The notes below the pieces were generated by a model. That model was not told where the DNA came from. It did no database searches and was given only the letters and a program-made list of their open reading frames with translations. From assembly GCF_937468385.1 (NCBI RefSeq), contig NZ_CALBWS010000002.1:1-64000 (forward strand): a DNA stretch of 64,000 nucleotides, given 5' to 3'. The position numbers and the translations under genes are program-made. This document shows, piece by piece, positions 8,552 to 16,456 of the stretch (its first letter is position 1; each line of letters opens with the position of its first letter). The stretch comes from Neobacillus rhizosphaerae (GTDB lineage Bacteria > Bacillota > Bacilli > Bacillales > Cytobacillaceae).

Positions 8552-9559
8552 TTACTCAGAATACCAATGTATGTGCTCGAATGGCACCCTTATTCTTATC
8601 TTTTCTTTTAATTTAGGGACTCTTTTCCACCCCGTCGTATTTACTTCCAGCGATTTGCTATCCGCTAAAACTGTGATCGAGTATCCCTCTCTACTTGGTC
8701 TTACTTTTGTGACAAAACCTGAAATAATACACGCTGCCTCTTCTATATTACCTTCACCTGAACGGTTTCCCTCATCAATAAGCTGCAAATGTTTGGGATC
8801 AATCCATCCTCTATCCTGTGTTTGCAATCCATTTAATTCATATTGAAACCATTTCCTCCATTGTCCTCTGGAGAATCGATTTGGTAAGGATAAGAACTGG
8901 GCAATTTTTTCAGAAGCCGGTTTTTGAAAAAGCTCTGAGGGTATTCCAATCTGTTGTAATCCCCCATTCAAAATAATCCCGATTCTGTCGGCTACAGATA
9001 AGGCCTCATCAATATAATGGGTTACCCATAATATCGAAAAGCCAAGGTTTCTTTGTAGCTCGTATAACCACTCTATCAAATCCAGCCTTAGTGAAGTGTC
9101 CAAGGAAGCAAACGGTTCATCTAACAAAAGCAGATCCGGGTTAAGGATTAGTGCCCGCCCCAAAGAAACTCGCTGCTGCTGACCGCCTGACAGCTGATGT
9201 GGATAACGATTTTCTAAACTTTCGAGCTGCAGATTTTTTAAAAAATTTAGTGCCATTGCTTTTCTTTCCTTAACTGAGATACCCCTCACCCTTAGCCCAA
9301 AGGCGATATTCTCTACAACAGTAAGGTGAGGAAAAAGTCTTGGCTCTTGAAATACAAGTCCTGTTGTACCCGTCCCATTTTCCCATGTCTGTTTTCCTGA
9401 GGCAAATGGCAGCAGCCCAGCAATCCCCTTTAATAATGTCGTTTTACCACTACCGGACGGACCCATTAACACAAAAATCTCACCTGAATTTATTTTTAAA
9501 TCTAAAGAGTTGATAATGTTATCGTTGTTAATTTGAATGGATATTTTCTCTAACCGCAC
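8552..9559 (-). CDS. ABC transporter ATPase (YnjD-like)
   Basis: 335 residues. Walker A GPSGSGKTT (33-41), Q-loop Gln71, signature LSGGQ (123-127), Walker B LLLLDEP (143-149) and a switch His in WVTHY are all present. A C-terminal region of about 110 residues resembles the regulatory extension of Fe3+/spermidine/thiamine-type importers. It powers the two permeases encoded 6 nt upstream. The GTG start has GAGGTGAGGA upstream. Substrate unknown. Confidence 0.9.
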   Translation of the reverse strand: MRLEKISIQINNDNIINSLDLKINSGEIFVLMGPSGSGKTTLLKGIAGLLPFASGKQTWENGTGTTGLVFQEPRLFPHLTVVENIAFGLRVRGISVKERKAMALNFLKNLQLESLENRYPHQLSGGQQQRVSLGRALILNPDLLLLDEPFASLDTSLRLDLIEWLYELQRNLGFSILWVTHYIDEALSVADRIGIILNGGLQQIGIPSELFQKPASEKIAQFLSLPNRFSRGQWRKWFQYELNGLQTQDRGWIDPKHLQLIDEGNRSGEGNIEEAACIISGFVTKVRPSREGYSITVLADSKSLEVNTTGWKRVPKLKEKIRIRVPFEHIHWYSE

Positions 9560-9565
9560 TCTTCC

Positions 9566-10384
9566 TCACCTCCGATCCATGAAGTGTTTTCTTGAATTTA
9601 TTCGTAAAAGGAGATAATACATTATCATAAGAACCAAAATTGGGACAAAGAATACCAGACTATAAGCCGCGACAATCGATGAGTTTCCACTGCTGGCAAA
9701 TGGAAACATAATTAAAGGAATCGTCAGCAATGTTCCACCACTCATAATCCACGTCGGTAAATACTGGCTAAATGAAATAACAATCACCAAAAAGCTGCCT
9801 AATAAAATCGATGGAAGAAGCAGCGGCCATTCAATCCAGATAAAGATTTTCCATTCGTTTGCCCCTAAACTGATGGCAGCTTCTTGGAGTTTCCGCCCAA
9901 TTAAACGAAATTGAAACCAAATGGTTGCGACAAAATAGGGCAGAGTTACTAAAAGATGTGCAATAGCTACGCTTATATAATCGTTTATAAAATCGAAACG
10001 AATCGCAAAATCGAACATCCCCATGATGGAAACGGTATAGGGAATAAATAAGGGGGCAAGAAGAATAGAAAATACAATCATTTTCCCTCTAAATTCATAC
10101 TGAGCTAAGGTCCTCGCTGCCGGGATTCCTAATAATAGATTCCCCATAAGGGTAAGGGCAGCAACAATCAAACTATTAACTATTCCTTCTCCGGCCCTTC
10201 CCGAAGCGGAAAGAAGATATTTCCATGAATCTATGCTCCATTTTTCAGGAAGGAGCAGGGGCCATGGCCATTGCTTTGTAAAACTCCAAACGGTTAGGGG
10301 GATGAAGGGCAGAAGAAAAAAAAGGCTAAACAAGATGATAAAAATAATAATTAAAATTCTTTGGGCTCTTTTCCTTTTCACCAT
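9566..10384 (-). CDS. ABC permease, second subunit (YnjC-like)
   Basis: 272 residues with about six membrane helices. The EAA-type coupling motif EAAISLGANEWKIFIWIEWP is near residues 170-190. It belongs to the binding-protein-dependent permease family (PF00528). It overlaps the other permease gene by 7 nt, indicating translational coupling. In E. coli YnjC is a single double-length permease; here its halves appear as two proteins. Confidence 0.85.
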   Translation of the reverse strand: MVKRKRAQRILIIIFIILFSLFFLLPFIPLTVWSFTKQWPWPLLLPEKWSIDSWKYLLSASGRAGEGIVNSLIVAALTLMGNLLLGIPAARTLAQYEFRGKMIVFSILLAPLFIPYTVSIMGMFDFAIRFDFINDYISVAIAHLLVTLPYFVATIWFQFRLIGRKLQEAAISLGANEWKIFIWIEWPLLLPSILLGSFLVIVISFSQYLPTWIMSGGTLLTIPLIMFPFASSGNSSIVAAYSLVFFVPILVLMIMYYLLLRINSRKHFMDRR

Positions 10385-11271
10385 ACTCTTCTCCCTTTTT
10401 TATACCAACCCAATTGCAAATAAATTAATAAACAGCCAACTAAGAGCGAAATCGCAGCTAATACGAGATTCATTGCAATCGCAAGCGGCTGACGTTCTAA
10501 TCCAAATTGTGAATACTCTTGAAAAGCCATAACCGGAATGGACCCAAATGAAGTCTTTGCCAGTAGTGCGGGTATTTCGTAAGCACCTAACGTAAAGGCA
10601 AATACCACCCACATACCACCAACCCACATTGGTAGTAAAATTGGTACAATGACCCACCTTACTGTTTGGAAAAAGGATCCCCCCAACACCATTGCCGTTT
10701 CCTTCCAATCAGAGATGAGTTTTACAATAAAAGGATAGATTAATAAAACAATGAAGGGAACTTCCTTCCACATATAAGCTAATATTACTCCGATGCCCCA
10801 GTCATCGTGGACGAGGACTGGAAAAGACTCAAATGAATCGATCCAGCCAAAGTGATAGGCCATCCGTGAATACCAGCCGCTTTGCATAAATACCTGCATA
10901 AGTAGGTAGGCAGATAATAAATGAGGAATTCCGATTGGCAATTGAAAAATAATCTGGAGCCACTTCCATTGTCGGAAGCGTTCAGCTAATAAAAGGGCAG
11001 CAAGTAAACCCGTTACTCCTGAAAAAACAGCTACCGCAGCGGCCATCCCAACTGTTATCCCGACGGAACGAAAAAATGAAAGATTTAATAATTCCTTATA
11101 AGCCCAAAATTGATCTTGTTGGCCATGTACCGGTTGACTTTCCAAACTTAGTGTTACTGAATGAATCGATCCCCCAAGAAAAAAAATGAGCATAAACAAA
11201 AGGGCTGGCAGGATTCCCAACAGCCCCTTATGTTTATTTATTTGATGGCCTAGTTCATTTATTCGCCACAT
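10378..11271 (-). CDS. ABC permease, first subunit (YnjC-like)
   Basis: About 297 residues with six predicted helices of the PF00528 permease fold. I set the start at the ATG at 11271, behind GAGGATGG, giving MWRINELGHQ and a 17-nt overlap with the binding-protein gene. The longer frame to 11313 would intrude 59 nt into that gene without a better site. The coupling region ETAMVLGGSFFQTVRWVIVPILLP is present. It pairs with the permease at 9566-10384. Confidence 0.85.
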   Translation of the reverse strand: MWRINELGHQINKHKGLLGILPALLFMLIFFLGGSIHSVTLSLESQPVHGQQDQFWAYKELLNLSFFRSVGITVGMAAAVAVFSGVTGLLAALLLAERFRQWKWLQIIFQLPIGIPHLLSAYLLMQVFMQSGWYSRMAYHFGWIDSFESFPVLVHDDWGIGVILAYMWKEVPFIVLLIYPFIVKLISDWKETAMVLGGSFFQTVRWVIVPILLPMWVGGMWVVFAFTLGAYEIPALLAKTSFGSIPVMAFQEYSQFGLERQPLAIAMNLVLAAISLLVGCLLIYLQLGWYKKGRRVW

Positions 11272-12493
11272 TTTCCATCCATCCTCGTTCCAACCATTGG
11301 ACATATTCGCCACCGATCTCTGGAATCCGATGACTGGACAACTTTTCTTGTGACAGGGTTGCTGGACCCCTGTCGGTTGATTCTACGATATGCTTGTCTT
11401 GTTCAGATAAACGACCAACGGAAATAGACATATTTTCTCCCCAATACTCGAGCTCCATTTTTTTCATTTGTGCAGCAGGTGATAGCAGGAAGTTAATTAG
11501 TACTAGTGCCCCATCCGGATTCGGAGCATTGTATGGAATAGCAAGGAAGTGAGTATTGGATAATGTCCCCATATCAAGGACAAATGTTTTTGTTGATGCA
11601 GGGTATTCACCCGTTTTAATTAGGTTTGAAGCGTTCGCTTCATCATACCCCATTGTCATCCATACTTCACCATTTTTATATAATTGCTCCAACTGGGAAA
11701 GAGATTGTGGATAGGATTTTCCTTTCCTCCATAAGAATGGTTCCATTTCATTTAAAAAGTTCCATACCTGGTCCGCTTCCCCTTTTACCAATTCTTCATC
11801 AAACTTATTTAAATAGGCATTGTAGTCCTTACTTTTTTCATGAAGGACATGCCGAATAAAGGCACTTCCAGTGAAATCTGGTGGGGCCGGATAGGTAAAC
11901 TTACCAGGATTTTTCTTAACCCAATCTTTCAGTTCGTCAATAGATTTTGGTGGATTAGTGATTTTATTTGAATCATATGCAAAAACAAACTGAACCTTAC
12001 CCCAAGGAGCTTCGTATCCTTCTGTAGGAAAACCAAAGTCATAATTGATATCATCACTTTCAGTATCAACATATTGCTTAAAGTTCGGGAGTTTCGATGT
12101 AAATGGTCCTAAAAGTAACTTCTCATTCTTGGCTGTTTTGAAATTTTCTCCGTTAACCCAAATAACATCCATTTCGCCCGCTTTTTTATTTGCCCGTTTC
12201 TCAGTCTTCAACTTATTGATAAATTCCACAGCATCCATCGGATAGCGTTTCAGTTCTATATTATATTGTTCTTTCAAACGAGGAGCAACCCATTCATCAA
12301 TGTAACGATTAATTCCTTCGTCCCCGCCCCACATAAAGATATTAACCTTTGACCCTTTTGCCTTAGCCGTAATTTCCTTCCAATCACTTTTTAAGCTATT
12401 TTCTCCTGCCTGTTTGGAAGTATTATTCGTATTTGAGCTACAACCTGATAAAATCAATAAAAACAGTAAAATAATAATAGTTAGTTTTTTCAT
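11255..12493 (-). CDS. Substrate-binding lipoprotein (YnjB-like)
   Basis: 412 residues. A lipoprotein signal with lipobox LILSGC anchors it by Cys18. A linker then leads to a two-lobed binding protein of the YnjB class (COG4134), with IFMWGGDEGINRYIDEWVAPRL near the start of the mature domain. It captures the unknown ligand outside the membrane for the permeases encoded next. A GAAAGGG site precedes the ATG. The start is 13 nt from the small membrane protein gene. Confidence 0.85.
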   Translation of the reverse strand: MKKLTIIILLFLLILSGCSSNTNNTSKQAGENSLKSDWKEITAKAKGSKVNIFMWGGDEGINRYIDEWVAPRLKEQYNIELKRYPMDAVEFINKLKTEKRANKKAGEMDVIWVNGENFKTAKNEKLLLGPFTSKLPNFKQYVDTESDDINYDFGFPTEGYEAPWGKVQFVFAYDSNKITNPPKSIDELKDWVKKNPGKFTYPAPPDFTGSAFIRHVLHEKSKDYNAYLNKFDEELVKGEADQVWNFLNEMEPFLWRKGKSYPQSLSQLEQLYKNGEVWMTMGYDEANASNLIKTGEYPASTKTFVLDMGTLSNTHFLAIPYNAPNPDGALVLINFLLSPAAQMKKMELEYWGENMSISVGRLSEQDKHIVESTDRGPATLSQEKLSSHRIPEIGGEYVQWLERGWMENVANK

Positions 12494-12505
12494 TAGTATC
12501 CCTTT

Positions 12506-12718
12506 CTAAAGCTCACAACTGGATTTACATTCAAAATAGTCTTCCCACAGTCCAAGCAAGAAAAATAAAGCAAAAATAAATCCATTGACTGGAAGAAATG
12601 ATGATAGTTTAAAAGCAACCATCAAACTATAAAGATTATAGATGATTAATCCCGCTAGCAACAGCCAGCGAGCATGCCAGAGGATTCGTTGGAACCTTTT
12701 TGCTACTTCAGCTTTCAT
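12506..12718 (-). CDS. Small membrane protein with C-terminal Cys pair
   Basis: 70 residues, not assigned to a family. A basic N-terminus (MKAEVAKRFQRILWHARW) precedes two hydrophobic helices (about 18-35 and 42-57). The tail is DYFECKSSCEL, with two Cys three residues apart. It overlaps the end of the selenoprotein gene by 11 nt and so is translationally linked. A Cys pair beside a Sec/Cys protein suggests a redox or metal partner, but that is inference only. Confidence 0.65.
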   Translation of the reverse strand: MKAEVAKRFQRILWHARWLLLAGLIIYNLYSLMVAFKLSSFLPVNGFIFALFFLLGLWEDYFECKSSCEL

Positions 12719-13469
12719 TCCTATTTTTTCCTTTCCACTTATATGGAAGCTTAATCATTGTTTCTGATACATCTATTTCTTTTAAATAATGGATGGCATC
12801 TAGGAGGATTTGTCGTTGCATCTGCTGTTCTCCCGCTCTACCAAAGCTTCTACCTAATGGAAAGCGTAAATGCAATGACCTCGGGACCCTTACCTTTTCG
12901 GTTAATTCTGCTAAATGTGTAATAGAGATGGTTGGTATCCCTGCTTTTTCAATTGCAAATTGAATCAATCCCACGGATTGATGGCAAATATATCAGCCGG
13001 GATTCAAGATAACCGCGTCTACTTTATCATCCTTCAACTGTTTAAGAATCAACGGTATCGTCGCTTCTATTAATGGAATCGGATCCGGTATATACCCCAT
13101 TAAGCCGTAGTGTGTCCTTGCAACTTCTCCAATGATTCCTTTTAAAGCCAATTCTTTAAGACGGAATAAAGGAAGGACACAGTTCACGTCACGATCAGCA
13201 TCACTACGGTCAAAATGAGTATGGCTGATCATTAAATCTTCTTCTTCGACTGACGCCGGAATGAACCGAACAGTAGGATCTCCAGCTTCAACATCAAAAA
13301 CTGGCTGTGTTTTCAAATGAACACCCGCGGTTGTGATGAGGGCAAACACCGATTCTCCAGCTGGCTTAGTAAACTTCTTTATCGGGATATCTCCAGGAAT
13401 AGAATTAACCATATACTTAGCCTTTTTACTAACAATCGATTCAATCAACCGATTTCCGGATAATTTCAC
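12708..13469 (-). CDS. GrdB/PrdB-type selenoprotein with in-frame UGA (Sec159)
   Basis: One gene of 253 residues read through a TGA at 12993-12995. The part before the TGA (KLSGNRLIES... to DAVILNPG) and the part after it (YICHQSVGLIQFAIEKAGIPTISI...) are in the same frame with no other stop. Together they form a complete glycine/betaine/sarcosine/D-proline reductase selenoprotein B family protein (PF07355 type, nearest in size to PrdB). The TGA falls at the family's Sec position in a U159-x-x-C162 motif. The hairpin at 12964-12982 fits a bacterial SECIS. The GTG at 13469 follows GGGGTGG; a GTG at 13478 is the alternative. It is cotranscribed with membrane proteins and an ABC importer rather than with grdA/prdA genes. 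Reaction unknown. Confidence 0.88.
12964..12982 (-). promoter_or_regulatory. Predicted bacterial SECIS hairpin
   Basis: In the mRNA, AUCAAUCC pairs perfectly with GGAUUGAU around a GUG loop. The loop begins 18 nt after the UGA (positions 12992-12975 intervene), inside the 16-37 nt range known for bacterial SECIS elements. The loop starts with G followed by U, as SelB-binding loops usually do. The hairpin also codes for protein. Confidence 0.8.
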
Positions 13470-14448
13470 TCTTCCCACCCCTTTCTAACATCCAAAATAC
13501 CCCACCAGCTAAACTTGATATCGAAACAAGAATAAAAAATAATAAAGAAACAGTAACAGCGATTTCCACTGGTACGCCTAGCTCTTTAAAAAATAAAACA
13601 TAACAGCCTTCCCGAACTCCTAAGCCATTTACACTGATTGGCAACATAGTAATAACAGAGATTAAGGTAATAACCATTAATAATTCTAGCCATGGAATGT
13701 CAATCCCTAATGATAAAAACAATAAATCGTTAATCCAAGCAAGACCAACCTGAAAAAGAATGGAGAGGATAGCGATGTTTAACCACCACTTTTTATTTTC
13801 CTTCCGATAATTCAAGGAGATTGCTACGATTTTTTCAAGCTCGCTTTTTAGCTTCATAAGCCATCTGCTTATTCTTGAAGTAGGAATACTACTTTGAATG
13901 TTGGTAATGTTCTTCCTTCTTTTGATCCATATACTTATAAGGTATGAGCATAGCAAAATTGCAGCTAATACCAGCAAGATTGGCCAAAGATAAGTTCTCG
14001 CTGATTTCAGAACGATGGATGAAAAGATGGCGATTGCTACAAGTGCAGCACCACTTGTTATTCGTTCAAATGCCACAGAGGCTGTAGCAATAGGAATTCC
14101 TGTGATTCTTCCTAAATAGAAAACACGTACAAGATCGCCACCGACACTGCCTGGTAAAAAATTATTAAAAAATAATCCAATATAATAGAAACGCCCCAAT
14201 TTTACTAATGATGCGTCTCGCTTTTGGTCTTGATTTAATGAAGAATTAACGAGCATTTTCCATTTCAAAATACTAGCGACGACTGTAATCTGAATTACAA
14301 TAAAAGCGGCAATGAAATAAACGTATGACCCTTCCTTCGCAACCGCGGCCACTTTGCTCCATTCAATCTGATTGAGAATCCAATAAATTAAGATTATGCT
14401 ACCGACTATCCTAATGATTAACCCTTTTATGTCCAATTTTGAGGCCAT
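13441..14448 (-). CDS. Lysylphosphatidylglycerol-synthase TM-type membrane protein
   Basis: 335 residues with about eight helices of the LPG_synthase_TM / UPF0104 family (PF03706), the flippase-like half of MprF without the aminoacyl-transferase half. Diagnostic segments are FFNNFLPGSVGGDLVRVFYLGR (about 100-122) and ISVNGLGVREGCYVLFF (about 270-285). Such proteins move or modify membrane lipids. Its ATG overlaps the stop of the VTT protein gene (TAATG), with AAGGAGG upstream, and its end overlaps the selenoprotein start. Confidence 0.85.
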   Translation of the reverse strand: MASKLDIKGLIIRIVGSIILIYWILNQIEWSKVAAVAKEGSYVYFIAAFIVIQITVVASILKWKMLVNSSLNQDQKRDASLVKLGRFYYIGLFFNNFLPGSVGGDLVRVFYLGRITGIPIATASVAFERITSGAALVAIAIFSSIVLKSARTYLWPILLVLAAILLCSYLISIWIKRRKNITNIQSSIPTSRISRWLMKLKSELEKIVAISLNYRKENKKWWLNIAILSILFQVGLAWINDLLFLSLGIDIPWLELLMVITLISVITMLPISVNGLGVREGCYVLFFKELGVPVEIAVTVSLLFFILVSISSLAGGVFWMLERGGKSEIIRKSVD

Positions 14449-15626
14449 TAACCATTGCCTCCTTGTTTCTCTTTATTCCTCACGTGTAATTTAGGGCGAA
14501 GAATCATTCCAATAACGGCAAGCGCAATGACGATGGTAAAGATGAAAAACAGAATTTCCACAGTGCTAGTGGCGTTTTGACCAAGGTAGGAATAAAGAAT
14601 GGTTGCTGGTAATTGTCCAAGCCCTGTTGCCCAGAAAAATTGCCAAAAGGATATAGATGTTACACCAGCAGCATAGCTCACTAGATCAAATGAAACAATT
14701 GGGACAAGTCTAGCAATAAAAACCGCATGTTTTCCATATCTTGCGAAAAATGAATCCCACCAATTTAACGCTTTCTTCGTGACAATTTTTTCTACAACTG
14801 GTCTACCCAAAATTTTTGCCAGATAAAAACAAAGTAATGCCCCTGCCATGGCACTACTCCATGAGAGGACGGCCCCCCAACCCCAGCCAAATAATAGCCC
14901 GTTCGCAAACGTGATGACAAATGCTGGGAGCGGCGCGATAATGGCTTGAAACACCATTAATAATCCAGAAACAACAGCAGCAAGAGACCCAAATGAAAGT
15001 AGATAATCACGGAATCCTTCCACATCTGCATCCTTTAAATAAACAGTGGATTGATTAATTAAATCTCGGAATCCTCCTTGTCCTAAATAAACTAACAAAA
15101 AGAAGGCGATTAGGACAAACAAAAACATGATGCCCAACTTTTGAACGCCCGATAATTGAGTCCATCCTGTGTTGGATTCAGTTCTTGTTTTTGATTTATT
15201 GCTGGACCAAACAGCAAATGCCATGAAGATAAACCCAATTGGAATGAGGATGATGAGAAGCTCATTCATACTATCAAGTGTTAAAATATCTTCTAAAAAC
15301 AATGATTTTCTTACCACATAGGAAGGGAGGATGGAAAAGCTCCCCCCGATTAGGGTGATAATGGAGGTAATTGCAATACTTAAAATGCCAACTGCTGCTG
15401 AGATTCGTGCAGATTCCCAAATAGCAAATTTTCTCGCATTCAAAAACGTTGTTAAAAAGTAAAACCATAAGCCGGTTAGAAGCGAAATGGTAACCATGTA
15501 TTCACTTTCAAAACGCATGTCAATCCAAGAATTTTGAATTAACAGTATGGCAACCGCCAATCCAATTAAAAAGAATATATATATCGAAGCGACTAATTGA
15601 ACGAAGGTGCGAAAAATGTTTTTCAT
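14448..15626 (-). CDS. TVP38/TMEM64 (VTT domain) membrane protein
   Basis: About 392 residues. Roughly 150 N-terminal residues form four to five helices not typical of the short family members. A VTT/SNARE-associated domain (PF09335) follows at about 210-345, with FANGLLFGWGWGAVLSWSSAMAGALLCFYLAK and the conserved RLVPIVSFDLVSYAAG. E. coli YdjX and YdjZ belong to the same family and lie next to ynjABCDEF. It is the first gene of this operon. The ATG at 15626 is chosen because AAGGGG is 6 nt before it but abuts the ATG at 15632. Confidence 0.85.
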   Translation of the reverse strand: MKNIFRTFVQLVASIYIFFLIGLAVAILLIQNSWIDMRFESEYMVTISLLTGLWFYFLTTFLNARKFAIWESARISAAVGILSIAITSIITLIGGSFSILPSYVVRKSLFLEDILTLDSMNELLIILIPIGFIFMAFAVWSSNKSKTRTESNTGWTQLSGVQKLGIMFLFVLIAFFLLVYLGQGGFRDLINQSTVYLKDADVEGFRDYLLSFGSLAAVVSGLLMVFQAIIAPLPAFVITFANGLLFGWGWGAVLSWSSAMAGALLCFYLAKILGRPVVEKIVTKKALNWWDSFFARYGKHAVFIARLVPIVSFDLVSYAAGVTSISFWQFFWATGLGQLPATILYSYLGQNATSTVEILFFIFTIVIALAVIGMILRPKLHVRNKEKQGGNG

Positions 15627-15918
15627 TTTCATCCCCTTATTATTTTTCTATTGAGTAAGTTAAAAATACTGGTGCTCCATCCTTCGGAAGCACTTTAGCA
15701 TTACCGTGGAAATTTTTGTGGATTTGCATAGACAGACAATACAGACTGCCTAAATTATATAAAAATCAAAGTCTATAATAAATTCAATTTATCTATTATT
15801 TCAATGACTTCCAATCTATTTTTTGAATAAAAGAGAATTGACCAAGTTTTTCAAACATCATTGTACTCCAGTTGTTACACTAAATTACAATAAGGTTCAC
15901 TGTTCATGAAAACAGAAA
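15627..15918 (-). other. Leader and promoter region of the selenoprotein operon
   Basis: No gene is seen. On the minus strand a TATAAT near 15755-15760 could be a -10 element. The leader then holds a GC-richer hairpin (15672-15693; GTGCT...AGCAC with an inner TCC/GGA stem). I could not match it to a known riboswitch class. Confidence 0.35.
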
Positions 15919-15955
15919 GAAGCCCATCCATTTTAAATAAAATGGATAGGGCCTC
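15919..15955 (-). terminator. Terminator of the IDEAL-domain gene
   Basis: GCCCATCCATTTTA pairs with TAAAATGGATAGGGC with one mismatch or bulge and a short loop, with T-rich flanks. It lies about 30 nt behind the stop at 15986. Confidence 0.75.
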
Positions 15956-15985
15956 TTTTTTAGTAAAGATACGTTAGTAAATAAT

Positions 15986-16180
15986 TTAGGAGATTTTCTT
16001 TAATTCCTCTGTTAGTTTAAGGAATAATTCCTTGTTCCCATCTTGTAATGTTTGGTCGATTTCCTTACGGATTTTCTCCATCTTAAATTCTAGCAGCGCT
16101 TTGTTTAGAATCATCTCTGCAACAACAGAATCTGCGTTCTCATCCGAATGTTGTGGTGAATTTAGTAATTTCTTTTCCAT
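15986..16180 (-). CDS. IDEAL-domain small protein
   Basis: 64 residues beginning MEKKLLNSP. The frame can be extended to 16258, but the ATG at 16180 has TAAGGAG nine bases upstream and gives the usual domain size. The pattern AEMILNKALLEFKMEKIRKEIDQTLQDGNKELFLKLTEEL matches the IDEAL domain (PF08858) of Firmicutes. In other proteins this short helical module mediates protein contacts. No partner is evident here. Confidence 0.75.
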   Translation of the reverse strand: MEKKLLNSPQHSDENADSVVAEMILNKALLEFKMEKIRKEIDQTLQDGNKELFLKLTEELKKIS

Positions 16181-16295
16181 GGAAATCAACTCCTTAAGCT
16201 TTTTTCCATTATACAAGTAGTTTTCTAAAAATTCAAATATTTTATTTTGGAAAATCAAAAAAATTTTGGGAATTTTACATGGTGTTTGTATTACG

Positions 16296-16344
16296 TGGTG
16301 TCAGGCACCACGAAAACACATTTGTCCTTCTGTGGAGGACAGTT
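16296..16344. repeat. Dispersed palindromic repeat, extended copy B
   Basis: GGTGTCAGGCACC at 16297-16309 is followed by ACGAAAACACATTTGT and a second dyad TGTCC...GGACA. The core plus spacer is identical for 29 bases to copy C at 26470. Confidence 0.8.
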
Positions 16345-16456
16345 CTTTTTGCTATTTTTCCCTTTTGGGGTTTTTGACAATATTTTTCGTGTAAGGATTG
16401 AAATGTAGGGAATATTAACTTCAACTATTTTTATTAAAAACAGGAGGAAGTATCTG

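Noticed and set aside
12993-13478. Two separate genes (12993-13478 and 12708-12974)
   Set aside because: Both parts are in one frame and together make one family protein; the TGA between them has the hairpin and sequence context of selenocysteine insertion.
15660-15780. c-di-GMP-I riboswitch in the selenoprotein operon leader
   Set aside because: A short TATGCAAATCCAC stretch loosely recalls the GCAAAGCCAC block, but the tetraloop hairpin and receptor parts are missing.
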